NCBI RefSeq assembly: GCF_000733865.1
Contig: NZ_JPOK01000005.1
Coordinates: 62,001-126,000, forward strand
Direction: 5' to 3'
DNA: 64,000 nucleotides
From: Mycoplasma buteonis
GTDB lineage: Bacteria; Bacillota_I; Bacilli_A; Mycoplasmatales; Metamycoplasmataceae
A model generated the notes under the pieces. It was given only the letters and a program-made list of their open reading frames with translations, made no database searches and was not told the origin of the DNA. The position numbers were made by a program, and so were the translations under genes. This document shows, in pieces, positions 35,923 through 47,600 of this stretch (positions are counted from its first letter, which is position 1; the number at the start of each line of letters is the position of its first letter).

Positions 35923-36462
35923 ATGTCTCGTGTTGGAAATCGTATTATCACAATTCCTGCAGGAACAACTGTTACTGTTGAAGGAACTAAAGTTACTGTA
36001 AAAGGTAAATTAGGAACTTTAGAAAGAATTTTTAGTCCACTTATCGCTGTTAATGTAGAAGATAACACAGTTAAAACACTTCGTGCAAACGAAGAAAAAC
36101 ACACAAAACAATTACACGGAACCACAAACTCACACATTTCAAATATGATTAAAGGTGTAAGTGAAGGTTACAAAATTGAATTAGAAATTAAAGGAGTTGG
36201 GTACAAAGCAACTCTTAAAGGTCAAGAATTAGAAATTGCTGCTGGTTACTCACATCCAGTTACACTTAAAATTCCTGCTGATGTAACTGTTACAGTTGGT
36301 AAACCAACTGAAGTTGCTGTTTCAGGAATTGATAAACAAAGTGTAGGACACTTTGCATCAGTTATTCGTGCAGTTAGAAAACCAAATGTTTACTCAGGTA
36401 AGGGAATCGCTTACAAAGGTGAACAAATCAGACGTAAAGAAGGGAAAACAGCTTCTAAATAA
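35923..36462 (+). CDS. rplF: 50S ribosomal protein L6
   Basis: The 179-residue protein begins MSRVGNRIITIPAG and has the L6 signature near the end (KPNVYSGKGIAYKGEQIRRKEGK). The frame is open from TTG 35908, but ATG 35923 fits the family. It lies at the sarcin-ricin loop side of the large subunit. An eight-base gap follows rpsH. Confidence 0.97.
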   Translation: MSRVGNRIITIPAGTTVTVEGTKVTVKGKLGTLERIFSPLIAVNVEDNTVKTLRANEEKHTKQLHGTTNSHISNMIKGVSEGYKIELEIKGVGYKATLKGQELEIAAGYSHPVTLKIPADVTVTVGKPTEVAVSGIDKQSVGHFASVIRAVRKPNVYSGKGIAYKGEQIRRKEGKTASK

Positions 36463-36483
36463 TTTAGAGCTTAGGTATTTAAT

Positions 36484-36834
36484 ATGGCAAAATTATCAAG
36501 AAATCAAGCTAGAAAAGTTAAACACGTTCGTTTACGTCAAAGCATTTCTGGTACATCAGTTAAACCACGTTTAAATGTTTTTAAATCACACCAAAACTTC
36601 TATGCACAATTAATCGATGATTCAAAAGGTGTTACATTAGCTAGCGTTTCAACTTTAAACTCAGGTGTTTATGGTGGAAACGTTGAAGCTGCTAAAAACT
36701 TAGGAATGGCAATGGGAGATAAAATCAATTCTCTTGGAATTAAAGAAGTTGTTTTTGACCGTGCAGGTTACATTTACCATGGACGTGTTAAAGCATTTGC
36801 TGAAAGCGTAAGAGAAAAAGGAGTTAAATTCTAA
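36484..36834 (+). CDS. rplR: 50S ribosomal protein L18
   Basis: The 116-residue protein has [31 protein letters not shown] and [20 protein letters not shown], matching L18, which binds 5S rRNA. TTAGGTA upstream is a weak ribosome binding site. It ends with TAATG shared with rpsE. Confidence 0.97.
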   Translation: MAKLSRNQARKVKHVRLRQSISGTSVKPRLNVFKSHQNFYAQLIDDSKGVTLASVSTLNSGVYGGNVEAAKNLGMAMGDKINSLGIKEVVFDRAGYIYHGRVKAFAESVREKGVKF

Positions 36835-37463
36835 TGGAAAACCAAAAAGAAACAAAAGTTGTTGCTCAAACAACAGGAACACAAGAAGTTACTGCTAAAA
36901 AAGTGTCAAGAAACGAAAAAACAGAACAATCTCAAGAACGTAGACCAAGACCACAAATGCAAAGAAGACCAAGAAGAGCTAAAGTAGAATCAGAATTTAG
37001 TGAAAAAGTAGTTGATATCGCTCGTGTTACAAAAGTTGTTAAAGGTGGAAGAAGATTTAGCTTTAGTGCTTTTGTTGTTGTAGGTAACAAAAAAGGACAA
37101 GTTGGATATGGACACGGAAAAGCAAATGAAGTTCCAGATGCAATTAAAAAAGCTATTAAAGACGCACAAAACAACCTTGTAACTGTACCAGTGGTTAACG
37201 GTACAGTTCCACACGAAACAAACGCAAAATTCTTAGCTTCAAGAGTTATGCTTAAACCTGCTCCAAAAGGGAAAGGGCTTATTGCTTCAGGTACAGTACG
37301 TGCAGTTGTTGAGTTAGCTGGATACACCGACATCGTAACAAAAACATATGGTTCACGTTCAAAAGCCAACACCGTTAAAGCAACAGTTGAAGCTCTTAAA
37401 CTTTTAAGAACAGTAGAACAAATTGCTGATATCAGAGACAAAAAAGTAAAGGACTTTGAATAA
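36834..37463 (+). CDS. rpsE: 30S ribosomal protein S5 with N-terminal extension
   Basis: The 209-residue protein has a 60-residue Gln/Arg/Lys-rich N-terminal extension before the S5 core, which includes [32 protein letters not shown] and the Rossmann-like C-terminal half. S5 takes part in decoding accuracy and mRNA entry. The extension is of low complexity and may be disordered. Confidence 0.96.
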   Translation: MENQKETKVVAQTTGTQEVTAKKVSRNEKTEQSQERRPRPQMQRRPRRAKVESEFSEKVVDIARVTKVVKGGRRFSFSAFVVVGNKKGQVGYGHGKANEVPDAIKKAIKDAQNNLVTVPVVNGTVPHETNAKFLASRVMLKPAPKGKGLIASGTVRAVVELAGYTDIVTKTYGSRSKANTVKATVEALKLLRTVEQIADIRDKKVKDFE

Positions 37464-37467
37464 AATT

Positions 37468-37911
37468 ATGGCAAGAATTACATTACACGAATTAAGCTAT
37501 ACAGAAGGTTCAAGACCAGAAAAACACCGTAAAGGTCGTGGACACGCTGCAGGTAAAGGTAAACAAGCAGGTAAAGGTCAATCAGGTCAAAACAAACGTA
37601 AAGGACACAGACTTGGATTTGAAGGAGGACAAACTCCTTGATTCAGACGTATTGGAAAACGTGGATTTACAAATGTAAACCACATCGAATTCCAAGTAGT
37701 TAACTTAGAACAATTAGAAACTCGTTTTAATGCAGGTGATGAAGTTACAATCGAATCACTTTTCGCAAACAACTTAGTAAAAAGAACATTACCAATCAAA
37801 GTTTTAGGAAAAGGAACTTTAACTAAGAAATTAACAGTTAGAGTTCATAAAGTTAGTGCTTCAGCTAAAGCTGCAATCGAAGCAGCTGGTGGAAAAGTAG
37901 AAGAATTATAA
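37468..37911 (+). CDS. rplO: 50S ribosomal protein L15
   Basis: The 147-residue protein has the glycine-rich N-terminus of L15 ([32 protein letters not shown] with TGA Trp) and the C-terminal VTIESL and [19 protein letters not shown] part. ATG 37468 is preferred over the longer frame at 37456. It is the last gene of this operon: a terminator follows where most bacteria have secY. Confidence 0.97.
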
Positions 37912-37930
37912 TTCTTATTGAATTTCTAAA

Positions 37931-37966
37931 AAAAGAAGACTTGGAATAATAAAGTCTTCTTTTTTA
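37931..37966 (+). terminator. terminator of the ribosomal operon
   Basis: AAAAGAAGACTT and AAGTCTTCTTTT form a 12-bp stem with a 9-base loop followed by more T. It lies 20 bases after the rplO stop. Confidence 0.9.
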
Positions 37967-37992
37967 TTTAAATAAATTTTTATTTTAATTTT

Positions 37993-38018
37993 AAAAAAAG
38001 TCGTACAAACGACTTTTT
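37993..38018 (-). terminator. terminator of the minus-strand island (bidirectional)
   Basis: AAAAAGTCGT and ACGACTTTTT around a 4-base loop, with A and T runs on both sides, can stop transcription from either direction. It coincides with the end of the minus-strand gene at 38017. Confidence 0.8.
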
Positions 38019-38316
38019 ATTTTTTATTAATGTTTTTAAACTCTAATATGCTGTAAAAAGTAATGAATTTCTTACCAAGTGAAAAAGGACAACATCTTAA
38101 AAATATTAAACAAATTGATTTCAGTGTAAAGTAAATTAAAAAGATAAAAGAAATTACATCAAATACAACAAAAAATCCTAAATCTAGTTTTGTTTCAATT
38201 GCAGATTGGGTAAGTAAAATAGCAAACATTAAGAATATTAATAATAATACAATGTTAAAGAATATTTTTAAACCTGTTGTTTGATTAAAAGCGATTCTTA
38301 TTTTTTCATTAATCAT
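38017..38316 (-). CDS. small membrane protein, 99 aa, unknown
   Basis: The protein has two hydrophobic segments (about residues 17-36 and 47-70) with a short basic N-terminus and a basic tail. Its start codon overlaps the end of the upstream nucleotidyltransferase-like gene by 8 bases, so it is the last gene of a minus-strand operon; AGGTT lies upstream of the ATG. No family was recognised. Two-helix topology beside an enzyme-like membrane protein suggests a structural or immunity-type partner, which is inference. Confidence 0.7.
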   Translation of the reverse strand: MINEKIRIAFNQTTGLKIFFNIVLLLIFLMFAILLTQSAIETKLDLGFFVVFDVISFIFLIYFTLKSICLIFLRCCPFSLGKKFITFYSILEFKNINKK

Positions 38317-39644
38317 TTTTAACCTCCAAATAAGCAGCTAAGATTAAATATCTAAGATCTACTTGAGATGTTGTTGGCTCGAAAGTATTAAATATTTCTT
38401 TAAGAATGGTGACATCCTTTTCAATTTTAATTGTATTTTTTAACTTATCAACACTTTCATGCGAATCAAATTCTTGTGTAAGTGAATGAATATTTAAATA
38501 ATTTTTACTATTAAATTCATAATAAATTTCAGTAATTTTTTCTTTGTTCTCGAGCAAACGATAGGTATTATTATAGGTTTCTTTAATTGGTTGGGATTCT
38601 ATTATGTAGTTTAAAATTTTTTTAAAATTTACATTTAAATGTAAATTATTTTGTTTTTGAATTAAATCAAGTTTTTTATTAATATTTTCTTTTGTTAAAA
38701 TTTCTGTTCACTTTACAAATTGATGTTGAGTAGCAAAGTAAGTCGTAAATAAATTGCAAATTAATTTAGTTATATAAATTTCTTCAATCATATTTTTATC
38801 ATTTATTAATTTATTAATTTCTTTATCATTTTGTTCTAAGATAAAATTGATATCACCAATAATATTTAGTAATTTATTTTCTGAAATATCAAAAATTAAA
38901 TATTTAATAAATTGCCCATATTTATCTAATAATGCAACTTCAGGTTTAACAACATAAATACCATTTTTTCTAGTAATAAATTTATCTGGTACCCAAGTTG
39001 TATTAGATATTCCTATTTTGGTATCTCCTGATTTAGCAAAGATAAATAAACCATCATTAAAATCTATATCAAGGAAGTTTTTAGCTAAATTTTCTGGTAA
39101 TGATTTTTTATCTAAATTAAATAAATCTATATCACCAATTGTTCTTGAATTTTTATTTCAAAATATTTCATGAGCAGCAGAACCATAAACAACATATTTA
39201 TTCTTTGAAAGATATTTCAGAATTTTTTTATCATACTTATCTAAATTTCATAAATTTTTTTGAGAATTTTTAAATTTTTTAAATTCTAAATTAAGCAAGT
39301 AGTATAGTCTTAAACCTTTTAAACTATTATAATTTTTATTTTTGAATTTTAAAATAAGAGCAGATTTTGTAATTATGTAAATAGAGAACAGTCAAATTAT
39401 TAATAGACTAATTAAAATAATAAATTTTGCTGAAAAAAGTATTTAAATTAGCTTTTTTCAGTAAATAAACACTATCTGGCACTATTAATCCAAAAATAAA
39501 TAAAAATAAATTGGTGCTTACAATACAAAAAATTATTGCAAATATAGATATTATGACAATTTTTTTAAATGTGCTTTCATAGTATAAAATCTGATTGATT
39601 TCTTTTCTGATAAATTCTTTTTTATCTTTATTAATTGTATCCAT
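38309..39644 (-). pseudogene. membrane-anchored nucleotidyltransferase-like protein, frameshifted
   Basis: Two overlapping frames fit together as one protein: 39644-39408 encodes a 78-residue N-terminus with two membrane segments, and the adjoining frame, open from about 39440 to 38309 and without its own start, continues with a third membrane segment and a soluble part. Removing one base of the A6 run at 39433-39438 joins them into 444 residues. Soon after the membrane part comes YGSAAHEIF.. followed by R and GDIDLF, the pattern G-S-x-A-(n)-R-x(3)-D-I-D-L of minimal nucleotidyltransferases such as AbiEii-like proteins. TGA is Trp in several places. AbiEii relationship is inferred from this motif only; the rest is unrecognised. 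ATG 39644 overlaps the preceding gene. Confidence 0.6.
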
Positions 39645-39891
39645 ATAATTGCTCGCTTCTTTCTTGTTCGGCTTTTATTCTCTCTGCTTCGCTAAAAACT
39701 ACCTGAGCTTTTTTCATATATTCTTCAGTTTTTGAAAATATATCATCATTAGTTAATCTTTTAGTTCAATATTTTGAAGAGATTTCATACTTTCATCTTT
39801 TATTTATTACATATTTATAATATTCTGGGATATTATTAGAATTTAGTTCATCATTTTGTATTTTTTCTAGAGCTTTGTTATTTATTAACAT
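39631..39891 (-). CDS. small charged helical protein, 86 aa
   Basis: The protein has 86 residues and contains two TGA Trp codons. It is hydrophilic, with Lys, Glu and Asn dominating and a helical C-terminal half (TEEYMKKAQVVFSEAERIKA). AAGGAA precedes the ATG at 39891. Its stop overlaps the start of the membrane nucleotidyltransferase gene by a few bases, which implies co-translation. It opens the minus-strand island and has no recognised family. Confidence 0.65.
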
Positions 39892-39917
39892 AATTGTCTA
39901 ATTCCTTTAAGTGAAAC

Positions 39918-39932
39918 GGGAAATAAATTCCC
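39918..39932 (-). promoter_or_regulatory. inverted repeat near the start point of the minus-strand island
   Basis: GGGAAATAAATTCCC is a 15-base near-palindrome lying directly downstream of a TATATT -10-like box (39934-39939, minus strand) and 27 bases before the ATG at 39891, where a repressor would block initiation. The remaining part of the 305-base gap 39892-40196 shows no gene; it holds this promoter and, near its right end, the tRNA promoter. Confidence 0.4.
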
Positions 39933-40170
39933 TAATATAATCATATTCTTTTATTTAATCAATAATTTTTTATATTTATAAAAACTTTTTTATTTTTACT
40001 AAACTAAAAAATATATTTATTAATCTAACTTTATTTTTCTTCTAATTTTTATTAATATTATGTTTAACAAATATCAAAAATATGGTATTATTTATTTGCA
40101 AGTAAACGACACTATCGCTAATTGCTAAAGATTTTTTTAAAAAAATATTTTGTTTTTTAAAAAAATAATT

Positions 40171-40176
40171 TATAAT
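40171..40176 (+). promoter_or_regulatory. -10 box of the tRNA cluster
   Basis: TATAAT lies 20 bases before the first tRNA. Confidence 0.5.
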
Positions 40177-40196
40177 ATTTAAGCAAACAAATAAAT

Positions 40197-40271
40197 GCCG
40201 ATTTAGCTCAGCGGTAGAGCAGCTGGCTGTTAACCAGTTGGTCGTTGGTTCAATCCCAATAATCGGCGCCA
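40197..40271 (+). tRNA. tRNA-Asn (GTT)
   Basis: Acceptor strands GCCGATT and AATCGGC, anticodon GTT in the stem CTGGC..ACCAG, TTCAATC T-loop and encoded CCA. Confidence 0.95.
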
Positions 40272-40276
40272 TTTAT

Positions 40277-40352
40277 GGTCTGTTGGTGAAGCGGTTAACA
40301 CACATGGTTTTCATCCATGCATTCACGGGTTCGATCCCCGTACAGACTGCCA
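40277..40352 (+). tRNA. tRNA-Glu (TTC)
   Basis: Acceptor strands GGTCTGT and ACAGACT (one G-T), anticodon TTC between CATGG and CCATG, T-loop TTCGATC and encoded CCA. Confidence 0.95.
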
Positions 40353-40357
40353 TTTTT

Positions 40358-40433
40358 GGAAGATTAGCTCAGTTGGGAGAGCATCGCCCTTACAAGGCGG
40401 AGGTCGTGGGTTCGAGCCCCTCATCTTCCACCA
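40358..40433 (+). tRNA. tRNA-Val (TAC)
   Basis: Acceptor strands GGAAGAT and ATCTTCC, anticodon TAC in loop CTTACAA, T-loop TTCGAGC and encoded CCA. Confidence 0.95.
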
Positions 40434-40434
40434 T

Positions 40435-40510
<76 letters not shown>

Positions 40511-40542
40511 TTAAGCATTAGCTTATTTTTTTTATCTTAAAG

Positions 40543-40626
40543 GCGCGAATGGTGAAATTGGCAGACACGCTAGATTTAGGCTCTAGTGCCTTTGGCATGA
40601 GGGTTCGAGTCCCTCTTTGCGCACCA
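40543..40626 (+). tRNA. tRNA-Leu (TAG)
   Basis: Acceptor strands GCGCGAA and TTTGCGC, long variable arm (TGCCTTTGGCA), anticodon TAG between CTAGA and TCTAG, T-loop TTCGAGT and encoded CCA. Confidence 0.95.
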
Positions 40627-40636
40627 GAATAAAAAC

Positions 40637-40668
40637 AAGTTTAATACCCAGTATTAAACTTTTTTTTA
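40637..40668 (+). terminator. terminator of the tRNA cluster
   Basis: AAGTTTAATAC and GTATTAAACTT form an 11-bp stem with a 3-base loop followed by T6. Confidence 0.9.
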
Positions 40669-40697
40669 TTTTTTAGTGCACTCAAATCTTTTATTAT

Positions 40698-40724
40698 TTA
40701 GCAGATGAATATTCACTGTGCTAA
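40698..40724 (+). promoter_or_regulatory. CIRCE operator before hrcA
   Basis: TTAGCAGAT-N9-CTGTGCTAA matches the CIRCE layout TTAGCACTC-N9-GAGTGCTAA with degenerate inner bases. It lies in the -35 region of a TATAAT box at 40742-40747, so HrcA bound here would repress its own gene. The -10 box ends 6 bases before ATG 40754 with no Shine-Dalgarno. Confidence 0.8.
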
Positions 40725-40753
40725 AAAAATAAAAAACATGTTATAATTATTCC

Positions 40754-41770
40754 ATGAATAACAACAGAATTGAACTAAAGTACGAGCTTATTTTAAAGCA
40801 CACAGTAGCATTGCATATTGAAGAAGCAAAGCCTATTAGTAGTTCACACCTTATTGAACGTTTCCCAAATGATATTCAGTTTTCTAGTGCTAAAATTAGA
40901 TATTTAATGAATGATTTAGAAGTAATGGGATTTTTAGAAAAAGCTCATACTTCTAGTGGGAGAATTCCAACCATAAAAGCTTTAGAATACTACGCTAAAT
41001 ATTTAAGTATAAACGAAGAAGAACAACTTTTAAAACGCCTTAAAAAAGTTTTTAGAGATAAAGAAATTAGTATTGAAAATACAGTTGATCAAGCTGCAAG
41101 CCTAATAGCTGAAATGACAGGTTTAACTTTAGTAACAACATCATATAGCTCTGATGCACTGCTAAAAAGCATTGATTTAGTTCCTTTAAGTGAAAATTTG
41201 GCGACAATTATTTTAGTTGTTTCAACAGGTGAAGTTTTTTCTAAAAAAATTACCTTTAAACCTAATGAAATTAGCATTAATGATTTAAAGGTAGCCATTA
41301 GAATTTTTAAAGAAAGACTAATAGATTTGCCTTTAGCAAATTTACCAGAACGTGCGAATATGTTGAGTCCTATTTTAGCTGAAGCTGTTAAAAATTATCA
41401 AAAAGTGTTAGAACAATTTGTTAATAACGTTTTTAATGTTTCTTTTAAAAACAATAAAGTTTACGGTAAAAATAACATTATTTTAAGTAATCAAATTAAA
41501 AGAGAAGACTTGACTAAATTGATAGATATGATTGAAAATCAATCTATTTGAGAAAAAATTGATAAAGAATTAGGTGATTCAGAAACTATAAAAATTTCTG
41601 TTGATAATGTTGGTTCATACATGTCTAAAAGAATTAATCATAAGTCAGTAGTAACTGAAATTTCAGTAGTAGGAGCTAAAGGTTCAGATTACAACAAAAT
41701 GAAAAGCTCGATTAGAGCATTGGAAAAATGATTAATTAATTACGATAAGGAGACAAATGAAGATGAATAA
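40754..41770 (+). CDS. hrcA: heat-inducible transcription repressor HrcA
   Basis: The 338-residue protein has the HrcA architecture: N-terminal winged helix with SSHLIERFPNDIQFSSAKIRY-type recognition helix (residues about 28-50), the motif AHTSSGRIPT near residue 65, and a GAF-like dimerisation core. It binds CIRCE and represses heat-shock genes. Two TGA Trp codons lie in the C-terminal part. It overlaps grpE by 14 bases. Its own CIRCE indicates autoregulation. Confidence 0.95.
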
Positions 41771-42584
41771 AATTGGTTTAAACGATAAAATTACTGCAGA
41801 TTTCGCATTACTTGTAGACAACGAAAAACAAGATAATTACACTAAAAATATGACTATTGAATTAGGTAAAGAAGAATATTTACCGGAATTCGATGAAAAA
41901 TTAATTAATAGAAAATATAAAAGAACTTTAGAGGTAAAATTTACTTTTTCAAAAGATTATCCAATTTCTGAATTTAGAAAAAAAGAAGCTGTAGTTTTGC
42001 TTAACAATATTAATATCGTTGGCAAACAAGCTAAAAATTTTAAAGAAGAAGTTGATAAATTAGAAAGTTTAATTTCTGAGCTAAAAGCAAAGTTAACAAC
42101 TAAAGAATCAGAATTTAAAATAATGGAATACACTTTTAAAGCAAAAGCAGAAGAAGTTTCGAAGAAAGCAAAAGAGCAATTAGAACAAAAAATTTCTGAG
42201 TTAGAAACAAAAAGTAAAATCGAAATTCAAGAAAAACAACAATTTGCTCTAGCGAAATTTATAGAAGATCTTGAAATGCCATTCAATAACCTAGCAATGG
42301 CGACTAAAGCAGGTGAAAACTCGGATAATATTCAAGTAAAAAATTACTGTATAGGTTTTTCACTTGTAATTAAACAGTTTGAGCAAGTTTTTAACGATCA
42401 TAATATTGAATTGATAACTCCTGTAATTGGAAATGAGTTTGACGCAAATACTCAAGAAGTTGTAGATTTTTCTAACAATTCTGAAATAGATGAAAATATT
42501 ATTACTAAAGTTGTTCGGCAAGGGATTAAAATTCAAGATAGAGTTATTAAACCTGCTTCAGTAATGGTTAACAAAAAAATTTAG
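41757..42584 (+). CDS. grpE: nucleotide exchange factor GrpE with N-terminal FKBP/trigger-factor-like domain
   Basis: The 275-residue protein joins two parts. Residues about 9-87 look like the FKBP-type domain of trigger factor: IELGKEEYLPEFDEKL, then EVKFTFSKDYPISEFRKKEA. Residues about 90-150 form the long GrpE coiled coil and 150-275 the C-terminal domain, with LAKFIEDLEMPFNNLAMA, GFSLVIKQFEQVF and RQGIKIQDRVIKPASVMV. GrpE exchanges nucleotide on DnaK. ATG 41757 is chosen over 41763 because AGGAG lies 4 bases before it. The gene overlaps hrcA, and its stop codon lies in the CIRCE of dnaK. Confidence 0.92.
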   Translation: MKMNKIGLNDKITADFALLVDNEKQDNYTKNMTIELGKEEYLPEFDEKLINRKYKRTLEVKFTFSKDYPISEFRKKEAVVLLNNINIVGKQAKNFKEEVDKLESLISELKAKLTTKESEFKIMEYTFKAKAEEVSKKAKEQLEQKISELETKSKIEIQEKQQFALAKFIEDLEMPFNNLAMATKAGENSDNIQVKNYCIGFSLVIKQFEQVFNDHNIELITPVIGNEFDANTQEVVDFSNNSEIDENIITKVVRQGIKIQDRVIKPASVMVNKKI

Positions 42585-42607
42585 CAATATATCTATGAGA
42601 TTGCTAA
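42581..42607 (+). promoter_or_regulatory. CIRCE operator before dnaK, overlapping the grpE stop
   Basis: TTAGCAATA-N9-GATTGCTAA is a 27-base CIRCE-type inverted repeat. The grpE TAG at 42582-42584 lies in its left arm. An extended -10 (TGCTAAAAT, 42613-42621) follows, so dnaK has its own HrcA-controlled promoter. Confidence 0.85.
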
Positions 42608-42674
42608 ATTTATGCTAAAATATTATTAGTACAAAGGTAGTACCGAAAATAAATCCCAAAAATTAGGAGGATAA

Positions 42675-44483
<1,809 letters not shown>

Positions 44484-44540
44484 AATTTAAAAAAATAGAT
44501 ACATAAAGTCCAAATTTCATATAATAATGCCTTAGGCAAG

Positions 44541-44569
44541 AAATATGTACCACTAGGTGCATATTTTTT
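44541..44569 (+). terminator. terminator after dnaK
   Basis: AAATATGTACC and GGTGCATATTT form an 11-bp stem (one T-G) with loop ACTA, followed by T. A short palindrome TGCCTTAGGCA (44528-44538) precedes it. Confidence 0.8.
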
Positions 44570-44663
44570 AATATTGTAGAAGTAATTTAGATATAAAAAA
44601 TACGAATAGATCTATTTTTCACGGTTATTAGTTTTTTAAACTTTTAAAACTCCGAAACTAAAA

Positions 44664-44683
44664 AACCAGCTGACATGCTGGTT
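44664..44683 (-). terminator. terminator of the lipase-domain surface protein
   Basis: AACCAGC and GCTGGTT around a 6-base loop, with T6 following on the minus strand; the TAA stop of the gene is inside the stem. Confidence 0.8.
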
Positions 44684-47600
44684 ATTTTTTGAACTTTCTT
44701 TTAATGTAAGCAACAACTGTAAAAATAATGAACAATCCACTTAATATTCCAATAGTTGTTCACAATATTCAAAGTTTATTTTTCTTTGTTTCTTGAGCTT
44801 TAGTTTTTTCTTCGTTTTTACTCAAATTTGCTTTTCATTCTTTAATTTGATTTTTCAATACAGATTTAACAACATTATCAATTGGAATGTTTAAAACCTT
44901 TTCCATTTTTAAATTAAAGCTTCTAACTTCGTTTATTGTTAAGTTGCTTGTTTTAATAATTTCAAAGTAGTTGTCATCGATTAACTGATTAACCAAAATT
45001 TTGTATAAATTATTATCTTCTTTACTTGAAGTAATTTTTATCAAACTTTCCACTTTCATTCCATTAATTGATAATGCAATAGATTTTAAAAATAAAAACT
45101 TTGCTCTAAGCTCTTCGTATTTGCTAGTTAATACTTTTTTAGCATTTTGAAATTTTGACTCATTAATGAGTTCTAAATTTTTATTAGTTATATCTATATT
45201 TTTATATTGTGAAATTTCTAAAAAATCTGAGTCTTTAAATTTATTTAGCAATGTGTTAAACTCAAACAACTTATTTAGATAGTCTAAAATGTTTTGATAT
45301 AAACTTTTATCAATCAATTCATTATTAATTTCATCTAAATTAAAATTTTTAGCATTTAAATCTTCATTAACAATTTGGATGTACCAGTTATTTAAACTAG
45401 TTATGTTATCTAAAGTTAATTGAATTTGATTATTAAAAATTTCGCTGTCAAACTCATGCTGAATGATTCATCCTTTGATTTGATTTAAAGCTTTATTAGA
45501 AATAAAACTGTTTGAATTAGCGATTTTTAAATAAACATTTTCTTTTCTTAAATTAAGTTGTTTTGCACTAGTAAGTGCTAAATTTCCATCTTTATTTAAT
45601 TTTTCTAAATAAACATTTTTCTCAAAAGTAGATAAAAATTCTAAATTTAAAATTTCAGCTTCTTCATTTGAAAAATTAGTTAATTGTTCTTCTGGTGCAT
45701 TTGTGCTTTTTACAAGTACGTTAATAGTGTTGTATGCATTAACAGTTAAGTTATTTCAAGGAGCAAAAATTACAAAGTTTTTTGGAATTTCTAGCTCTTT
45801 TTCTACTAAAGTTTCACCGTATTTTTTTTCAATTAATTGTGATGCAATAATTTTTTTATTGCTTAAATAATTAATTTTAACTTGATAAATATTTCGCTCT
45901 AAAATGATTTTATTTACTTGTTGATCATTTAGTGCATTTAAATCTCAATCTGAAGCTAAATGATAATTTTGAGGAACTTTAATGTTAATTAAATTTTGTT
46001 TTTCTATTTTAATTATTTTTCCTAAGCTATTGTTATTTTCATCTATAAACTCAATTAAATAAAAATTAGGTTGCCTGTTAACATGAATTTTGAAAGTAGC
46101 ATCCGCGGTAACTACAAATGACCTTTGATTTTCGCTAATTATATAGCTATAATCATTATCAAAAAAGTCTTTTAAATTTAAAGTTTGATTATATTTTAGG
46201 TTCAGATTCTCCTGCTTAATGATTTGATCGTTAAAAAGAAATTGGACAGTAATTTGGTAATTTTTAGGTTGAATTTTTCAAATGTTAAGAGCATTAGGTT
46301 TCGCTAACGATTTTTTTGTTAATAAATCATATCCATTAGGTATTTCAATTTGATTAATTTTGGCATCAAATTCTGAAGGTTTAGTAGTAAAAGATATTTG
46401 ACTTACTTGTCTGCTTTCATCATCTGATAAAACAAATCTAATAATAGTATTTTGTAAAATTTCTTCTCGATCAAGTAGTACAGTTATTTGATGTTCTTCT
46501 TCGACATTATTTATTTTAGGAATATCGCTTATTTGATACACAAAATCTAAATTATTAGAATTAGGCACTGTAGGAACTTGATAATCTTCTTGATATTTCA
46601 CGGGAATTGTTACAGTTTTAACTGTAGAATTTGTTTTTTTATCAACAAAATTATAGGTGATGTTATAAACTCTTTTAATTACTTCTAAATTATTTTCTTT
46701 TCCGCTTTCCAGTTGTGGATTTTGCTGAGTTAATGTGTAACCGTGTGGGACTACTAAATCACTTTTAGCAACTTGTTCACCTGGATTTTTTGAAATTTGT
46801 TGTAAAGCTATTACTTGACCTTGAAAAAGATAATTTACTTTTGTTATAACATTGGCTTTTTTAATATATTTTAAGTATATATTGTAGTTTCCGTTATTTG
46901 TTACATTTGCTGGTATTTCGTCTTTCGAAGCTATTAAATATTCATAATTATTATCTGATGTGCTAGGGATTTCTAAGTCTGGTGTTTTATCATTTAATTG
47001 TTTTACATAAGTTTTTGTAATAGTTTTTTTCTCTGGTTCACTGATAATATAGTTATATCTTAAAATATAATTCTTTTTAGTAACTTTTACCGTATTAACG
47101 ATATTTTTTTGTAAGTTTTCAGGGAAAACATCTGATCGGTATCCAAGAGGTACTCATTCTTCATTAAAGTAAACTTTATTTGTTTCTTTTAATATTTTTT
47201 TATGAAAGGTACCGACTTTTTTCATCGTATCTTTTTCTACAAAATCAATTATTAAATCATCCCATTGCTCTTTGTTGTATGCTTTTTCAACGTTTAAATC
47301 CATATTAAACACTAAGTTATTACTTAAATTTGTAGTTCTTTTTAATTGTTCTGGATTACTTAATACATATTTAAAATATTGACTAGCAGGATGACTTGGA
47401 ACTACTGGTAGTTCATAGTCATTTAAATTTTCAACATTAACATTAACTTTGACTGATTGAACTAAGTGATTATTTTCTTGAAAATTATAAGTTACTACAT
47501 AGTTAATTGGTTCAATTGTTATATTTTTATCTTTAATTGGTTCATTTTTTTGAATTTGATTTTCTGAAACTTTGTAATAATCAGGTACATTAGTGCTTAA

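Noticed and set aside
36932-37441. Long minus-strand frame (169 codons) opposite rpsE
   Set aside because: It is the shadow of rpsE, a certain gene, and its composition has no protein-like motif. The same holds for minus-strand frames at 19105-19608, 31396-31950, 32734-33024 and 35461-35718.
44520-44570. TATAAT followed by a hairpin with T tail after dnaK, as a short RNA gene
   Set aside because: The -35 region is poor and the RNA would be about 40 bases; a plain dnaK terminator explains it better.
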